64,000 nt of DNA from Engraulis encrasicolus (GCF_034702125.1 NC_085861.1:51579295-51643294), one strand, 5' to 3'. Positions 1 through 18,029 are shown, counted from the first letter of the stretch. Numbers and translations are program-made. Notes: a model not told the origin generated them from the sequence alone.

Positions 1-1586
1 ATATCCATAAAATGCCATTCGTCCGAGCAAGTGAATGCAGACACTGATCACATTATTTTTAATGTATTAACTTTGACTCAGTAGCACTAATTATGTGTAG
101 TGAATGCTTTTGGTTTGAAACATCCGAGCTATGTGGAGAAAGCAATTTCAGCGAGTTTCCTTTTTTTAATAAAATGTTTTTATTTTCCAAATAGCATATG
201 ATACAAGATATTACAGAATTTCAGCGCGTTTCCTGAAGGTCTGTGTTCATTGTGTCATAGATCCACGGCCCTGCTGCCATTCATTCTTTCTTTCAACTTA
301 GTTAGAATTGCAAATTGTTTTCCTCAATTAGCAAGGATGTTTCAAAACCAAACGTTCATTGCACATTATCAGTGCTTGCTTATCATAGATACTCAATTAA
401 AAATAACATGGGCTATTTAATGCCTGAACTTACTTGGCTGGATGAATGGTGTTTCATGAATATCACCCAACATCACCAAGCCCAATGTCTTCGAGAGAGC
501 TCCAAATGACACTAAACGACCATGGCCGACTACAAAACTGTATTTCACACCATGAATAAGGACCTGACCGGTCTTGGTCTTGTGTGTGCCCCACAGGAAA
601 TATATATAGACCTATAAGAAACGTACATGTCCATACAAAGAAGAAGAGAAAAGATTATCACTTTTTGCATTATAGGCTAAACAAGCACTCGTGCACATAT
701 TCCATGTTTTAGTGTGTGTGAGGGAAATGAGGAATGGATCACATGTATAGCATGTGTCATATACGACTCTTGTAGTTGATAATAATTGTAGTAGACCATA
801 ATTTTGTAAGTTTTCGATAGATCTGTTTCATATATGGGTTTGCAGTTAAATAAATTGGAGGGAAACAGGACCTTGCTTACTGGTGGCTACTGGCAAGCCT
901 GATTCTTACAGGAACTCTCAGGGAAAAGATATATAGCCTATATAAGAGTTTAATGACTTCAAGTCTCATTATGTGGAAAAAGAAATGGGCCACATTTATT
1001 ATATATGTCATATACAGTAGCCCTCATACACATGCCATGTAGTTTATATGTTGCAGTACATGAAATGTGCCAGTGTGCTTTACTTAGGTAGGCTATATGG
1101 GGAAGTGAGGAATAGTCCACTTTTATAGGATGTATATTATTAGAATTGTATAAGTCCATAAGACTAGAATATCTATGGTCCATGAATCATTTTGAAAGAT
1201 TTATATAGATCTTTTTCACACGAGTGGTGCAGTATGACAAATTGGTTATTCCGAGGTCCTTGGGGTCGTTCATGTTTGCTCGCTGGTGGCCACCGCACTT
1301 TGTGCAAATCTGATTCTCATGTAAGCACAACTGGCACTCCTCCGCCGGTCCACCATTTCCTTTTCAAAGGTGCCGTCTTAAGAGCGGACCTGTCTGTCCT
1401 CCGCTGTAAACGCTCCGTAATTATTTTAGAGGGCTGCTATTCTATTCTTAGCCCCGGCTGCCGTCTCCCTGACATCTGAGGCAGCGAGGAAATGGTTTGT
1501 CAGAGTCAACCAGTCGCTATTTTTACACACGGTAGCCATTATCTGACAATGCTCCATGACAATCAGTTCTCTTCCTTTCACTGACT
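1..1586. other. No gene recognised; AT-rich unique sequence
   Basis: I see no coding exon, RNA gene or recognisable transposon here. The open frames at 959-1183 (-) and 1192-1479 (+) have no recognisable motif and no splice context. Several short TAGGCTA/TAGGCCTA-like words occur. Confidence 0.5.
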
Positions 1587-1762
1587 TACACACACACACA
1601 CACACACAGACACACACACGCACACACACATGCACACAGGCACACACACACACGCTCACACACACACACACACGCACACTCACACACACATGCACCCAGG
1701 CACTCACACGCTCACAGACACACACACACACACATGCACGCACACATGCACACACACATTCA
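1587..1762. repeat. Imperfect (AC)n microsatellite
   Basis: A cytosine-adenine repeat interrupted by GC, TG and AGG units. It reads as open frames on both strands, which are artefacts of the repeat. Confidence 0.9.
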
Positions 1763-2637
1763 TAACTATATTCAATAATGTCCACAGTAAATCACAATGT
1801 TAAAACATGTTATTCTGATTTCTGAAGTGCAACCCTTGGGATCAGTACAATCTTTAAGATGTCGGGCACTCTCGTACATATTCACCATATGTACTGTACA
1901 TAGTGAGTGTCCACACACAGATACGTAGACAGTCGTAGGCTATTTTAACCTCCTTTTCTCGTGCACCTTGTGCTCACTGCATCATTGAGGCACGTGGGAA
2001 AGCAAACCTTGACATTATGTTGCATAAATACGTACCAGAGAATCTAAAGAAGACAATGGCCGAAACGCTTAAGATTCTGTGCCATCTCTGCAATATATTG
2101 TCAACAAAGTTTGCTGCCATGGAATAAACTACAAAAAAGAAATTTCAAGTGTGTAGCTCCTTCGGTCAAAAACCTGCATTAGCCTTTGTCCAGCATTTGT
2201 CCAGGGATGTGCACATATTTTCTTCTCTGCAGAAATGCTATTCGTTTTACAGAGCTCCTTCTTGGGCAGGCTGAATGTCACAGGGGTAGCAGATTATCTC
2301 AACCATAGTTGTTTTTTTGATGACTTACATTGGTAGCAGGGTTCTAAATGAACATAGACAGCCATCCAAACGCTGGTCCAATCCAATCCAACTTACTAGC
2401 CACTTCGACCCATTAGTTTATCTGTATGTTTGGTTAGTAAGATTTAACATCTGCTAGCCATTTTGGCTGGTAATGAAAAAAGCCCTGGTTGGTAGCTTCT
2501 TGCTGCAGATGGGCCCATTGACTATTTACTGATAACACTCAACTACGGCATAACAACTTTGCATTCAGAATGTCTTTCACTCAATTATTGTCTGTTTCCT
2601 TCAGATCTCTTCCTTTCAGAACAATACACACTTTTAA

Positions 2638-3729
2638 CCCTGTGAAACCTGAACCATGAAAGCAATGAGAGAAAATTCTATTTTTTTGGAATTTGCTTCA
2701 ATATTGGTCCCTTATAAGAAATGTAAAAAAATTTTTTCAAAATTTTGTTAAGGTCGCTGAGATATTTAATGCATCATATATGATGCATCAGGCTTTTAAT
2801 GAATGAAAATTCCAATTTCATGACCATTGAAAAATGACTTTTAATGCATTTACAACTTTTTTTAATTTAAAAAAGTTGTCAGACAATTTAATTTGAGGAG
2901 TATTTTTAAATATTTAGTGAGATCCTGCCATTTTTTTAAGCCTATCCTTGTTTTAGCAGGACCATATTTTACATTTCCCACAGCCTGGTTGGGTATTTTT
3001 TTTTTATCTATGTAAAAACATAGCTGATCGAATGCTCAACAACCTATTTATGAGTGTAATATAGATCATTATTCATTTTTGATGTGTAATTTGAATATAT
3101 GGGTCCATTAGGCCTACTACAATTGGACCATTTCTCCATTCACTTCAATGCATTTTTTACGAGATCATAATTTCAACATTTTGCATTACATTTTCAAAAT
3201 TGCAAGTAAAACTTGTTTCTTAAGGCAATATCTTTGTCTTGAAGTAAAACAACTTGTGTGTTTTGTTAAACGATCGTCGTGGTGTGCTTTGTAAGTTTCC
3301 CTATGGAGCAAATGCATTGATGGCTGACTTCCTGCCACCGCCGGATGGTGCTTATATGTCTCATCAGTTTTAGCACGATCTCTCTGCAACACGGTGTAAA
3401 AATATAAACTCTTCCTTGCTTAATTGCACAAAGCAAGTGTTCAAATTAAAGGATGTAGAGTTATATTTCGGAAATTTGTACACAAACCTTATGCAATTTG
3501 ACGAAATCTCAGCGTCGGTCAGGGAAACCGCTTGTACCCCATTTTCCTGTTTTTCGCCGAGCTGTGGTCAACTTGTTGTCGACCGCTGCTCTCTTGTGGC
3601 GGTTTCCGTGTACTGCAGGACGTTTGGAAATGACACGCAGGATGTTTTTCAGATCGATTTTTTCTTGTGTCAGCGTGGAGAGGGCTTTGAATTTGAAGAG
3701 ACATATATGATGCATCCGGCGCGATAGGG
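2638..3729. mobile_element. Possible non-autonomous piggyBac-like element
   Basis: The interval is flanked on both sides by TTAA (2634-2637 and 3730-3733). It begins CCCTGTG and ends ATAGGG, so the ends read TTAA-CCCT and AGGG-TTAA, as expected for the piggyBac superfamily. A related word, ATATATGATGCATC, sits in the subterminal part of both ends (about 2776 and 3706). There is no transposase. The open frame at 3416-3727 (+) lies inside and has no recognised domain. The full terminal inverted repeat is weak, so this is a moderate call. Confidence 0.4.
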
Positions 3730-3733
3730 TTAA

Positions 3734-6823
<3,090 letters not shown>

Positions 6824-6952
6824 TATTGTGCTAGACAACATTAGCCTGTTGGAGCGGAGCGGATCCGGTGATGATGTGGCGTGTCAGATTAGTAGTCATG
6901 CAGCCTCTGCGTTTCTCTGTCAGCTTCCTGTGCCATCAGTACCAGCTCATTG

Positions 6953-7115
<163 letters not shown>

Positions 7116-7378
7116 GGTCTTCGTGATGTCTCTCTTTTCTCCATTGGTTCTATTCTGTCGCGATCCTGTTTTTGGATCATACCAAATTAGCCTAGAGGCC
7201 TATGTAGGTTTAGCCTGGGAACTCCCATACTGCCTTTAGTTCTACACAATTGTTTCGAACTGGAAGATTATAGCCAAGTATTCTGCCCCCTACGGAATTT
7301 ACAATAGGCAACTCCCCAGACCTAATCTCACTTGTGATTAGGTCTGGTGTTAACTAGGCAAATATAGGTTTGTACATA

Positions 7379-7468
7379 GAATATAATATAATATAATATA
7401 ATAGAATAGAATAGAATAGAATAGAATAGAATAGTACAGAACAGAACAGAACAGAACAGAATAGAATA
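7379..7468. repeat. Evolving pentamer repeat
   Basis: Tandem 5-mers change stepwise along the array: ATAAT units, then ATAGA/AATAG units, then CAGAA/AACAG units, then back to AATAG. Each block differs from the next by one base. Confidence 0.85.
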
Positions 7469-7624
7469 TTATTCTTAGTAATTGTAATTATTATTAGTAT
7501 TGTTATTGTAGTAATAGGCCTTCCATTAAAAATACACTGTCAGTATTCATGAATGTCGTCTTATGTTCCCTCTGTAGCTTTTTTTTGGAGTGCAGCATTT
7601 TGGGATGTGTATAGGCCTATATGA

Positions 7625-7737
<113 letters not shown>

Positions 7738-7857
7738 GAGGCATGGGTTTTCGGCCCTTTCAGATGACTTTGTCCCGGCCTTGGCCAAAGCTGTCAACGG
7801 CCCTGGGTGTGCTACAGTATGTGCATGAGAGTGCAATACCAGTTTGAATAATAATGA

Positions 7858-7900
7858 CTAGCCAGGCCACGCCCTCCTAGTGACACAACACATTTGGCGT
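7858..7900 (-). mobile_element. Solo end of the CTAGCC MITE family
   Basis: CTAGCCAGGCCACGCCCTCC followed by TAGTGACACAACAC matches, in reverse, the right end shared by the elements at 28640-28990, 31668-31916 and 39986-40216. The partner end is missing, so this is a truncated copy. Confidence 0.6.
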
Positions 7901-8445
7901 TCGATAACACGACATGACTTTTTGTACATGTGCAAGTATTGCAGCGTGTAGCATTCACATAAACAAGGTTTGTTTTTTTACAACAACTTGTGTGTTCACT
8001 TTTTTTGGTTTTCTTGTTTTATGGAAATTAGAAGTGTAGTGAGAAAAACTATGTAGACCTACGTTTTTTAGCAAGTAGGCTACATACAAAAATGACTCAG
8101 CAAAAACAGAAATGTATGTTTATAGTTTACAGTGAGTAATTTATACTTATGTACTTATGAATGTATTCACTGCATGGTTGAGGTTCCAGGGCATTTGTCT
8201 AGCAAGAGATGGAATTTGTTGTGTTGGTGGGCCTAATAATATTAAAATAGGTGAAATGCGATAGAACTACTTTCATGCCTTTTTGAATGGTTCTGCCTTC
8301 ATCCTTGGCCCCTTGAAGCAGATCATTGACAAGACTATCGAATGCATCTTTACATGTTTATGGTCACTCAGTAACTTTCATGTAGCAAGCAGGCCTATAA
8401 AACATGTAAACCCATGTAGCTTAAACCCACGTCATGTATTAAACG

Positions 8446-8585
<140 letters not shown>

Positions 8586-9190
8586 AGAGAGAAACAGAGG
8601 GAGAGAGAGAGTCTCCAGCCGCAGTCGTACTGCTGCAGTGCCACGCCTGTTGTTATGTGTGGGGGAAACCTGTGATAGATACTAGCCCACGTACAACGCT
8701 CTGGCCACGTACTCATGTTTTATTTTGCACCTGCAGTGCTAAGACCTTATCAGGAATGACTCTGGACGAACAGTAGTCTGGTCACACGTTTTTTTGTTTT
8801 TTTTACAAGACGAGGAGAAATGCCTCAGATCTATCTCATCAAGGTTTCATATAAGCCCCTATTAGCGTTGACTCTGGATGTTTGTGAAGGCTGTTGCTGA
8901 AAATAAGCGTTGGAAAAACACCCAGCAGTCAATGCCTCGTCGGCCATTTTGTGATAGCTGGCTCTTCCGAGAGGGAGAGATGAATAGGGGAAGGGGAAAA
9001 TGAAGAGAGTCGTATCTATGGTCTTTTTTTCTCTCTGTCTGTCTTTATATTCAGAGATGATGTGTGGAGAGCTGGAACAGCAAAATGGAGTGGAGAGATT
9101 CTCAGAGGAGGACAGATAAACACTGTCGCTGTCTGCTGAGGCACTCTCAGTGTCTGCCATGTGTTTCAAGAAATGCTGGAGACTCCTGTC

Positions 9191-9700
<510 letters not shown>

Positions 9701-10251
9701 TCTGTTTTCCCCAAGTCTGATGCATGCTGGGTGTTGCGGAGCAGTGGTGCATCACGGCTCTGCCTCCATCTCTAATGAGAGTGTGTTGCCTGCTGTCGTG
9801 TATAGCTGTAGAGCTTCTTATAGATAACTAATTACAGCCCAGGCACACACTCTGTTTTACTGCTCCACTACACACTGCTGTCATTATGGCAGCTACCGAA
9901 GGAGACCAACTGATGAAACTGAATACCCTCGGAGGAACCGTACCAAAAAAAACCACACACAAACTCTTTACATATGAGAAAAATACTGAACCACACAAAA
10001 AAACAGCAAATAGTTATTCTGATATTAATATCTTCACTTGTCAACTGCATATTGTTTCTGCCTAAGAGGTCTGCATGCGTTTTAGTCTGATGTTATGCAG
10101 GCAGTAGCCTACTGTATAGTAGGTATGCATTTCTTGCTGCCCATGTGGATTGGCAAGCAGTTGTAAGGGTCAGGAGATGTTTCCGCAATTTGGAAGGTGG
10201 AGGGGGAAAAGTGTTAATCTGTAAATGGATGCAAAGAAGTACAGGCCAAGG

Positions 10252-10255
<4 letters not shown>

Positions 10256-10287
<32 letters not shown>
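10256..10287. repeat. Short (GA)n microsatellite
   Basis: A 32 bp GA tract. Confidence 0.9.
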
Positions 10288-10289
<2 letters not shown>

Positions 10290-10802
10290 TGAGTTTGTGT
10301 TGTGAGGCCCATGCATTGCAATGCCAGCAGGCAGCTGCAGTGCTGCTGATAAGAAGTTTTCACCTCTTCTTTTTAAATTACTCAATAACACACAGCTGCC
10401 AAATCAGCCTCCCTTTTAAAGATACAGCCGGCAATTTGGTGTCTTTCCGCAAACGGAATTAATGATGCTAATGCTTAAGAGGCGAAAACATCGCCCCACA
10501 TCCCCCCAACCCACATTTTCTAAACCACCACGCCACATTCATTGCATGTATTGGCTGGATTTGTGGATTTATTTACGACCACCATTAGGACTTAGGATGA
10601 GCGCTACCATTTCTACCTCAAAAAAAAAAAATCCAGCAAGGCAGCCAATGAGGGAAAAAAGGAGGCCTACACAAGATATCAACTGAGAACCATCCCAATG
10701 GTTTCATTGGTTATCATGGTCATCTAAAATCTTCATGTCAACGTTTGTGAACGATGTAAGTTGAATACATCACAAGAATGATATACACACACACAGACGC
10801 AT

Positions 10803-10803
<1 letters not shown>

Positions 10804-10892
<89 letters not shown>
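10804..10892. repeat. (ACGC)n tetranucleotide array
   Basis: About 22 tandem CACG/ACGC units. Every unit holds a CpG, so the array is a dense potential methylation target. It is flanked by short AC runs. Confidence 0.95.
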
Positions 10893-10893
<1 letters not shown>

Positions 10894-11039
10894 TGCACAC
10901 ACTGCTCACTTGATGCTTCATAATACAGTTCCTACATTCATAGAAAACCTCAGCCTTTTCACATAGCTTTGTGACAGCGCTGGGTCAACCCAATATACAG
11001 TTAATTTTGAGGAATTTCCCCTAGTTTTAAGAGAGGCAT

Positions 11040-11580
11040 TTTTGCAGGGCGGAGCAGTCAGTCAGTGTCTGAACTGGCAGAGAGGGGCGGGGGGGGTAGC
11101 ATGATTGATTTGAGGGAATAGGCTCTTATCAGGGAGCCCATTTCTTTCCCTCGTCCACACTAAGCAAAGCACGGCCTGCATGGCCGGCGCGCCATCAGAG
11201 ACGTTCTGCTGGCTAAGCACAGCTGTCTGGAAGGGGCTGCACGGGGATAAGGGATGGACCTGGCCTGGCGGGGCACGTCTGTCCATCAGCACAAAATGTT
11301 TGCCCACTGGGCCTCTGGCTGGAGGCTCTCTGACATGGAGGGGTGCAGCCCAGCCAACCACCTCAGCGCCTCAGGGGAGCGAATGTGCATTGCTGTGGAC
11401 TGGGAGGGTAATTTCAGTGAAAGCTTTAATTACACTGCACAGCCATTAATGTCCAGCAGCTGCCAGGCAAGCATCTAGCAGAGCTGTGCATCCACAATAA
11501 ACAGGAGCCATCACCTGTCACCTGCCGGTGGGTCAGCAGTCCACAGAGCTCAATTATCTTCTGTCAGCCTTCCACTTCTG
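11040..11580. promoter_or_regulatory. Candidate conserved non-coding block
   Basis: This is a GC-richer, repeat-free island in otherwise AT-rich, repeat-filled DNA. Between about 11400 and 11540 it packs developmental factor site words close together: TTTAATTACA (homeodomain core), CCATTAATG, CAGCAGCTGCC (E-box), ACAATAAA (SOX-like), and CACCTGTCACCTG (paired E-boxes). Both strands carry short open frames with no recognised domain. Enhancer identity is inference only. Confidence 0.3.
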
Positions 11581-11598
11581 ACCCTGTGTGAACACACC

Positions 11599-11712
11599 AG
11601 GGGTGAGTTTCTCAAAAGAGAAGTTGTTAGCCTGTTAGCAACTTCGGTAGTTGTCAATGGGAAAATGCATTGAAAACAGTAAAGTAGCTAATGTAGTTAG
11701 CAATTCCGATAT
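11599..11712. mobile_element. Fragment of a fish repeat with nested TTAGCAAC words
   Basis: GTTTCTCAAAAG followed by several GTTAGC/GTTAGCAAC words resembles the end of a common fish MITE as I remember it. Only one end is visible. Confidence 0.35.
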
Positions 11713-12535
11713 TCCAATTGGTTGTGCGACTGTCGTCGAGCCGCATCATAGCTCGTTGGCATTATATTGGTTGAGGTTTAACTACAAACTGATGCTTGAG
11801 CCGCTCGGTCACTTTTGTCTCTTTTGTCGCGAGTATGAAGAGGTTTCGATGCAAAACCCTCTAAAAGCCATAACAAAAAAAGTATTTTTCTCATAGAAAA
11901 TCAATCAAGAATCAATCAATCAAAAAACAAGTAAAATGCACTTCAGGGGTTTTGCATCTGAATTCTTCATATGTGAAACTACAAGTATTGACAATAGCAG
12001 CGTACTGATGGTTTCATTTTGTGAAATCAGCTTTGAAACCTTTCTCTGCATTGGTTTTCTATAGCAAGGCCTTTGTCAACATTTCTATCTACCTATATTT
12101 ATGAATGCCAAGGAACATCCATCTCTCTGTGTGCCCCACTCTGGTCACTGTAAAGGTTTCACTTTTCTTCAGCTGTGAGATTTCATGCCAAATATATGAT
12201 AGGCCTATATTAAAATAGGACACAACCGAACAGACAGCTGAAATATCTGGCATACCTAAATATATAATTATATGACTTATATAGGCCTAACTTGTTTTTT
12301 AGAAGGATATGGCAAAGGTTTTGTCACCTTGCACAACAAATGCGAACCTTGATAGGTATAAATAATAAAGAAAATTATTTTGATCGATTCAAATGCTTAT
12401 GTAGGCCTAGAATGTAGTGTAGAATATAATACGGTATAGAAGTTTGAAAGCTCACACCACCAGACTCTCACCAGGCAATTAGATTGCTGAACTCATGCTG
12501 AGGACAACCAAGGCACCTTTTCCCCCTTTATTACA

Positions 12536-12675
<140 letters not shown>

Positions 12676-13547
12676 CATTTATTGATTTATTGAGGAGACA
12701 AAACACAAATAATGTTACACTATTACACTATTTATACTTTATTATTATAATATATTATACTATTATATATATATTATCTATAATGAAACAAGTAATCTTG
12801 AATCTCGAATTTGTAGATGTAAAATAAAGCCACAGACGTGTCGCAGAGGCATGCTCTGCCTCTTCCCAGACATCGTAATATAGGCATCCTCCACATGGGG
12901 GCCCTGATGAGGTGACCATGTTCTGTCAAGATGGGCAGCCTTGCCAAGCTAAGCAATCAAGGATTATTCACTTATAGCACCCAAAAACTAAACGTAACTC
13001 CTTGATTTATGACGAGCACAAAGAAAACATTCCTTGGAACTCTATTTTTATACTGATGAAATGGCTTGAACTTGTCACGATTCTTTAGTGTGTTATAATG
13101 GATTGGAAGGACAGGTTGTCGTGTAGCTAATAACAACATGGCATCGGCTACTATTGTTGTCCCTGACAGGCGTTTAAATAGAGGGGCAGGGACAGCCAGG
13201 CAGGCAGAGGCCATGCTTATGGCGACACGTGCCTGCCTGCCTGCGGTGCTTTTCTCTTCTCTTGCTCTCCGTCTTCTCTGGTCTTGCCATGCAGAGCTGT
13301 GTGCTCGTGCCAATTAAGTGTGGTGACATTCTTGGTCTGAAGGACACTGGCAGATTTCCAAGTGGCTCCGCCCACCACCACCCCCCCCGCTGGTCTAATT
13401 GAAAGTGCTTGATGTGAGCTTTGTTGGAATTACAAGCAACAGGAAACGAGCAGGAGAACGGCTGTACAGAGGATTACGAGATGCTTGGGACCACCAGACA
13501 TTATTTGCTTGTGACTTTCTTTCAACACAGGGGGATAAGCTGTGTGT

Positions 13548-13548
<1 letters not shown>

Positions 13549-13623
<75 letters not shown>

Positions 13624-13652
13624 TGCGTGCGTGTGTGTGTGAGAGAGAGAGA
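13549..13652. repeat. Compound (GT)n(GTGC)n(GT)n(GA)n repeat
   Basis: The GT tract acquires a cytosine to become GTGC units (about 13605-13630), returns to GT, then changes to GA. Confidence 0.95.
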
Positions 13653-13974
13653 AATTATGTGTGAGAGAGAGATTGTGTTATGCAGACATCAGCAGACACC
13701 AAACACAGCAATAACTTTTGGAATAATGTTTGAAGTGTGTTAAGAGGTTTCGAGCACTAAATACACCATGCCCCCAGTTACTGTAGCTGGCCTGGATCTC
13801 GGAAAGGGCTGATGAAAAAAAAAGTGTCTTCAGGTACTGACAAGTCAGTGGTGTGAGTCTGCATTGATAACAATTACTGGAATTTCAAGAAGGAATACAG
13901 TGGCAATCCCACAACTGGTTTAAGCAGAAGCAGACAACATGTTGAAAAAAAATCCTCTCCTCCATTATAGCTAA

Positions 13975-14092
13975 ATTCAGGAAGTGAGTGGGGGTTAGAA
14001 CCTGACCCAGGCCGGACTCAATCCTGGGCCGTGGGCCCCCATGGCATGGCAATGTGGGGGCCCTAACACGTTGTGCCACTGACCATATGAAT
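13975..14092 (-). mobile_element. tRNA-derived SINE fragment
   Basis: On the minus strand a box A-like segment (TGGCACAACGTGTTAGG) is followed by a degenerate box B-like segment (GGATTGAGTCC). This is the promoter order of a tRNA-derived SINE head. The clover-leaf is not intact, so it is not a tRNA gene. Confidence 0.45.
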
Positions 14093-14318
14093 ATTGTTAC
14101 AATTAACAATTGAATGAACAAAAATGAATGAAAACATTTTTAACCTAAAGTTGTGCTCTGTCTGTTTTACTTGCAGTTGGTCATCACCAGTCACAGAGGA
14201 TGGAGGGAGGATGTGAAGGATGGCCCTGCCTCTCTGTGTGTCCTCTCTGTCTTGGTGGCGTGGGACAGCTGGTGTTGTGAATCAGGCCGAGACGGTGTCA
14301 GGCACGGCTTCTTCCCAA

Positions 14319-14380
14319 CACCAGGGCCTCACCTCACCACATCCAACCCCCAGGGCCTCACTTCACCACATCCAACCGAT
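14319..14380. repeat. Two-unit tandem duplication of about 28 bp
   Basis: CAGGGCCTCACCTCACCACA plus eight bases is repeated at once with one C-to-T change. It is a recent local duplication. Confidence 0.75.
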
Positions 14381-15137
14381 TCCAAACAAGACTCAACAAG
14401 AATCAAAAGATGTGCATTGTCACTGTCCGACAAGGCAACGGAATCATGTATGGATGGAGCAACCACAACACTGCATAATTTGATTTGAAGTTTACAGAGC
14501 TATTATTATTAGGCTGGATAAAAGGTAGACGATATTCAGTGTGTCACCCAAAAATAAATAAGGTCAGAACAGTGTTGAATGAACACTGCATTTTTACTGT
14601 GTAAGAAAACACATTTTTTACTGTGTAGGATTATTTACAGGGATGGGGAGCTTACATGCCTTGTGCGCCACCGCCACCAACGTGACACCTTTTAAACAGA
14701 TGGATGGATTTGTCCCAGATTCGGTGTGTTAATGCTCTAGGGTAGGTTCATGGACTGATTAGAATTTGGAGGCCAACACTTTCAAGATGGCTGAATTCAA
14801 GATGGACAAATTTTGTTTGGCCCATAATTTCTGACCGGGTGGATGGGTACCCCAAAATGTTTTAGCTTTGTTTTCACAATAGTCGTTTGGTTTTAAGCAT
14901 ATGCACAGCACTGATCTATGTACATTATATATTTAATATTCTGCATACATTTATTAGGTGGACAGGAGTGGTGGGAATGATCGGTGGGAAGCATCGTGTT
15001 TCGGAGAATATGCCTTTATCAGTCGGAGACGACTGCGTAGGCCCATTTTATTTTTGGGTAATGCACTGTTTGAAAGTTTGAAATTTGAAAACAGGTAGTG
15101 ACAAGGTAATAAAATAAAAACTGTACATTCTATCATA

Positions 15138-15765
15138 TTAAAGGACAAGTGCACTATTTTGAACATGAAGCCCCTTTTCTGAATTGTCTGCAATGTCCCC
15201 CTAATCGTTTCATGTTCGCGGCTGTCTCCGTTATTTGCCTAATTTGGATTTAGTCTCAATTGCCTTTACAATGACCGTCTATGAGTATGTCCAATTATGT
15301 TCTTAAAAAACACCCTAAACATTAGTTTTTAAAAGTATGCAACTCACTCAAGTGGTTAGGGGTGTTCACTACTCCTAACACGTTTCAAGGCAAAATATGG
15401 CTTCTGTTATGTTTCACTTGCCATTTAGTGAATGAAAGGGGGAAAAAGTAGGCCTATTTACAAAATGCTATATAAAACACAACAGAAGCCATGTTTCACT
15501 ACTAAATGTTTGTGGAATACCGGTGATGAATACCCCTGAACTCTTGGTGAGTTCCACATTCTTGAAAACAAATGTTTAGGGTGGTTTTAAGATCAGATTT
15601 GGACATGCCCATAGATGTCCATTCTAACGCTGAATAAGACAAAATCCAAATCAGCCAAATAGCATATGTAGATAGCAGCAAATATAAAATAAACGGTGAG
15701 GGGGACTCTAAAACATTGCAAAAGAGAAGGCGCTTAATGTTCAAAATAATGAACTTGTCCTTTAA
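15138..15765. mobile_element. Inverted-repeat MITE, 628 bp
   Basis: The ends are TTAAAGGACAAGT and ACTTGTCCTTTAA. Complementarity continues inward with mismatches, for example AACATTAG/TTTAGGGTG blocks near 15310 and 15575, and ACAGAAGCCAT near 15485 against ATGGCTTCTGT near 15400. The centre is near 15450. No transposase is encoded. The TTAA ends may reflect the target site. Confidence 0.75.
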
Positions 15766-16084
15766 CACCTACTTTATAATGATCTAAATTGTGTATACAT
15801 TTTTCTCAGACATGCTGTACAAATGAGAAACAAACATTGTATGTGTATGAAATTTAGTGGCATGAAATATCTATTAATTTAATAAAACTGCCTGTGAATT
15901 AAGTTGGTACATGGGACAACAGCACTTACTTAAACAATCTTTTATGATCATATCAGGTGTGTCTTTCAGATGGTTGGAATTATATTATGTTGAATTGTAA
16001 TTAAAAATGGTGTTAAAATGATTACTGCTGACTTTGAACTCGTGTTACGTATACAATTGGTCTTGACTTGGTGGATTTTTATTT

Positions 16085-16247
16085 TTTTTTTAACATTTTT
16101 TAGGGGCTTTTATACCTTTATTTGACAGGAAAGTTGAAGATGGTGACAGGAAGCGAATGGGACAGAGACAGGGGAGGATCGGGAAATGACTCCGGTCGGA
16201 CTCGAACCGGGGTCCCCGTGGGCATGCAAGCCCAAATGTGGGGAGAC
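16085..16247 (-). mobile_element. tRNA-derived SINE
   Basis: The minus strand carries a near-perfect box B (GGTTCGAGTCC) close to its 5' side. It then runs through the common fish SINE body (CCCATTCGCTTCCTGTCACC) to an AAATAAAGG tail. The box A side is truncated. The family name is not recalled with certainty. Confidence 0.65.
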
Positions 16248-16720
16248 TTGGTGGAATTTAGGAGTGGTATGGTATGTTACTGTCAGTTTCCCCATGTGAA
16301 AACGCCCATGTTGTCAGCATAATCCAATAACATCAAGAGACGTGTGTTTGGCATAGTCCTTATTATGGGAATATGCTATTTCCAATGAATATTGCATCAG
16401 TGTGTCTACAGCAGGTAAGTGAAGTATTTTAGAGGATGTCTCATGGATAGATAACGTAGCCTTTAAGAAGCTGCAATCAATGGACTGCATACTCAACAGT
16501 GCCTGGAGATGGCTTGATTGAAGACTCCCCACATACACTCCTAATGGACAAAGAAAAAGAAGGAGATAATGGATCTTGGTAAGAGGCAGAAGAAAACAGA
16601 CAAATTACATATTGCACCCTTTATATTCTCAGCTTACTTTCAACAGCTTCCACAGAAAGCTAGCTTATAGTACTCCTTGCCTGTATTACCTGTACGTATG
16701 TTTATGTGCATTGTACTTGC

Positions 16721-16866
<146 letters not shown>

Positions 16867-17491
16867 TGTGTGTACCAGTTAAACCAGCATTGAGAAGACT
16901 ACAACTTGACATTTCACCTTTGCTGTGAGGACATTTAGTGAGGACATTTTGATCAGTCCTCACAGCCATTTCACATGTTTTCATTGTTTTGTTGTTGGTC
17001 AAAAAACTAAAATTACCAAAACATTAACTTACTTGACAGGTTAGGGTCAGGGATTGTTTTAGTCAGGGCACGATTTTAGCATTCACTAGTTTTGTTAAAA
17101 TGGGAGTCAATGGAAGGTCCTCACAAAAATGCAAATAGGGAAATCAGTGGGTAATGTCTGTATATTTACTTTTAACTGCACATTGGAGTCTGATCAAACA
17201 CAACTTCAATCTTCTGTACCGGCACATGTTACATAATGTAATAAATAAATTGATGAATATGGACAAAAGAGTCTGACTGATACTGTAAAAAGAAAGACAA
17301 AAGACACTTCAAGTACCAATGTTAATTACTCATACTCGTACAATTACTCATACACCAGGATCACTGCACAAATCACACACTATTGACTCTCTAATTACTA
17401 AATGTTGCAGTTTTGTTCACCTGAGGGAGATTTTTCTGAGTACCCTCAAGACCAGTCTTTGCTCTCGTATCTTGGCACATCCTCTGATAAC

Positions 17492-17686
17492 CAGTGGTGT
17501 AGTCTACGAAGAACGCGGGTATACGGAGTATACCCACTTCTTAATTTCAGGGATTTCAGTAGGCCTATACCCACTTAAAATTCATTGATCCATTGTTTTG
17601 AATAGCAGAAATATATACAGTATACCCACTTCAAAAATGCTCAAATATACAGTATACCCACCATAAAAAAGTAGACTACACCACTG
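17492..17686. mobile_element. hAT-type MITE with 8-bp target duplication
   Basis: The terminal inverted repeats are CAGTGGTGTAGTCTAC at the left and GTAGACTACACCACTG at the right, a perfect 16-bp match. The element is flanked by an exact 8-bp direct repeat CTGATAAC (17484-17491 and 17687-17694). CAGTGGTG ends with an 8-bp target duplication are typical of hAT. The interior is built from GTATACCCAC words. It is non-coding. Confidence 0.9.
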
Positions 17687-18029
17687 CTGATAACCCCCTC
17701 ACCACCATGGTCTGCAAATTTGACAATAGTGTTGCCAGGTGAGCTAGCCTGAGCCTGTCCATCCTTGTTGTGACACTGCTGAAAATGTCATAAACTTTCA
17801 AACTACATACACCAACATACTAACATAAAGGCGTAAGTGAGTGAGAATCAAACGGAAGCAATTCCGTTTTTGCAAGTCAGAGGCATGCTCAGTCCGTTTA
17901 GAAAGATTGAAAAAATATACTGATGGGTGCTCTTTGGTTCAAGGTACATATTTCTCCAAAGCTATTTGAAAAGAAAATAACTTCAAATAACTTTGGAGGC
18001 AATTCAGTGTAGTCCCATAATGCATGTTG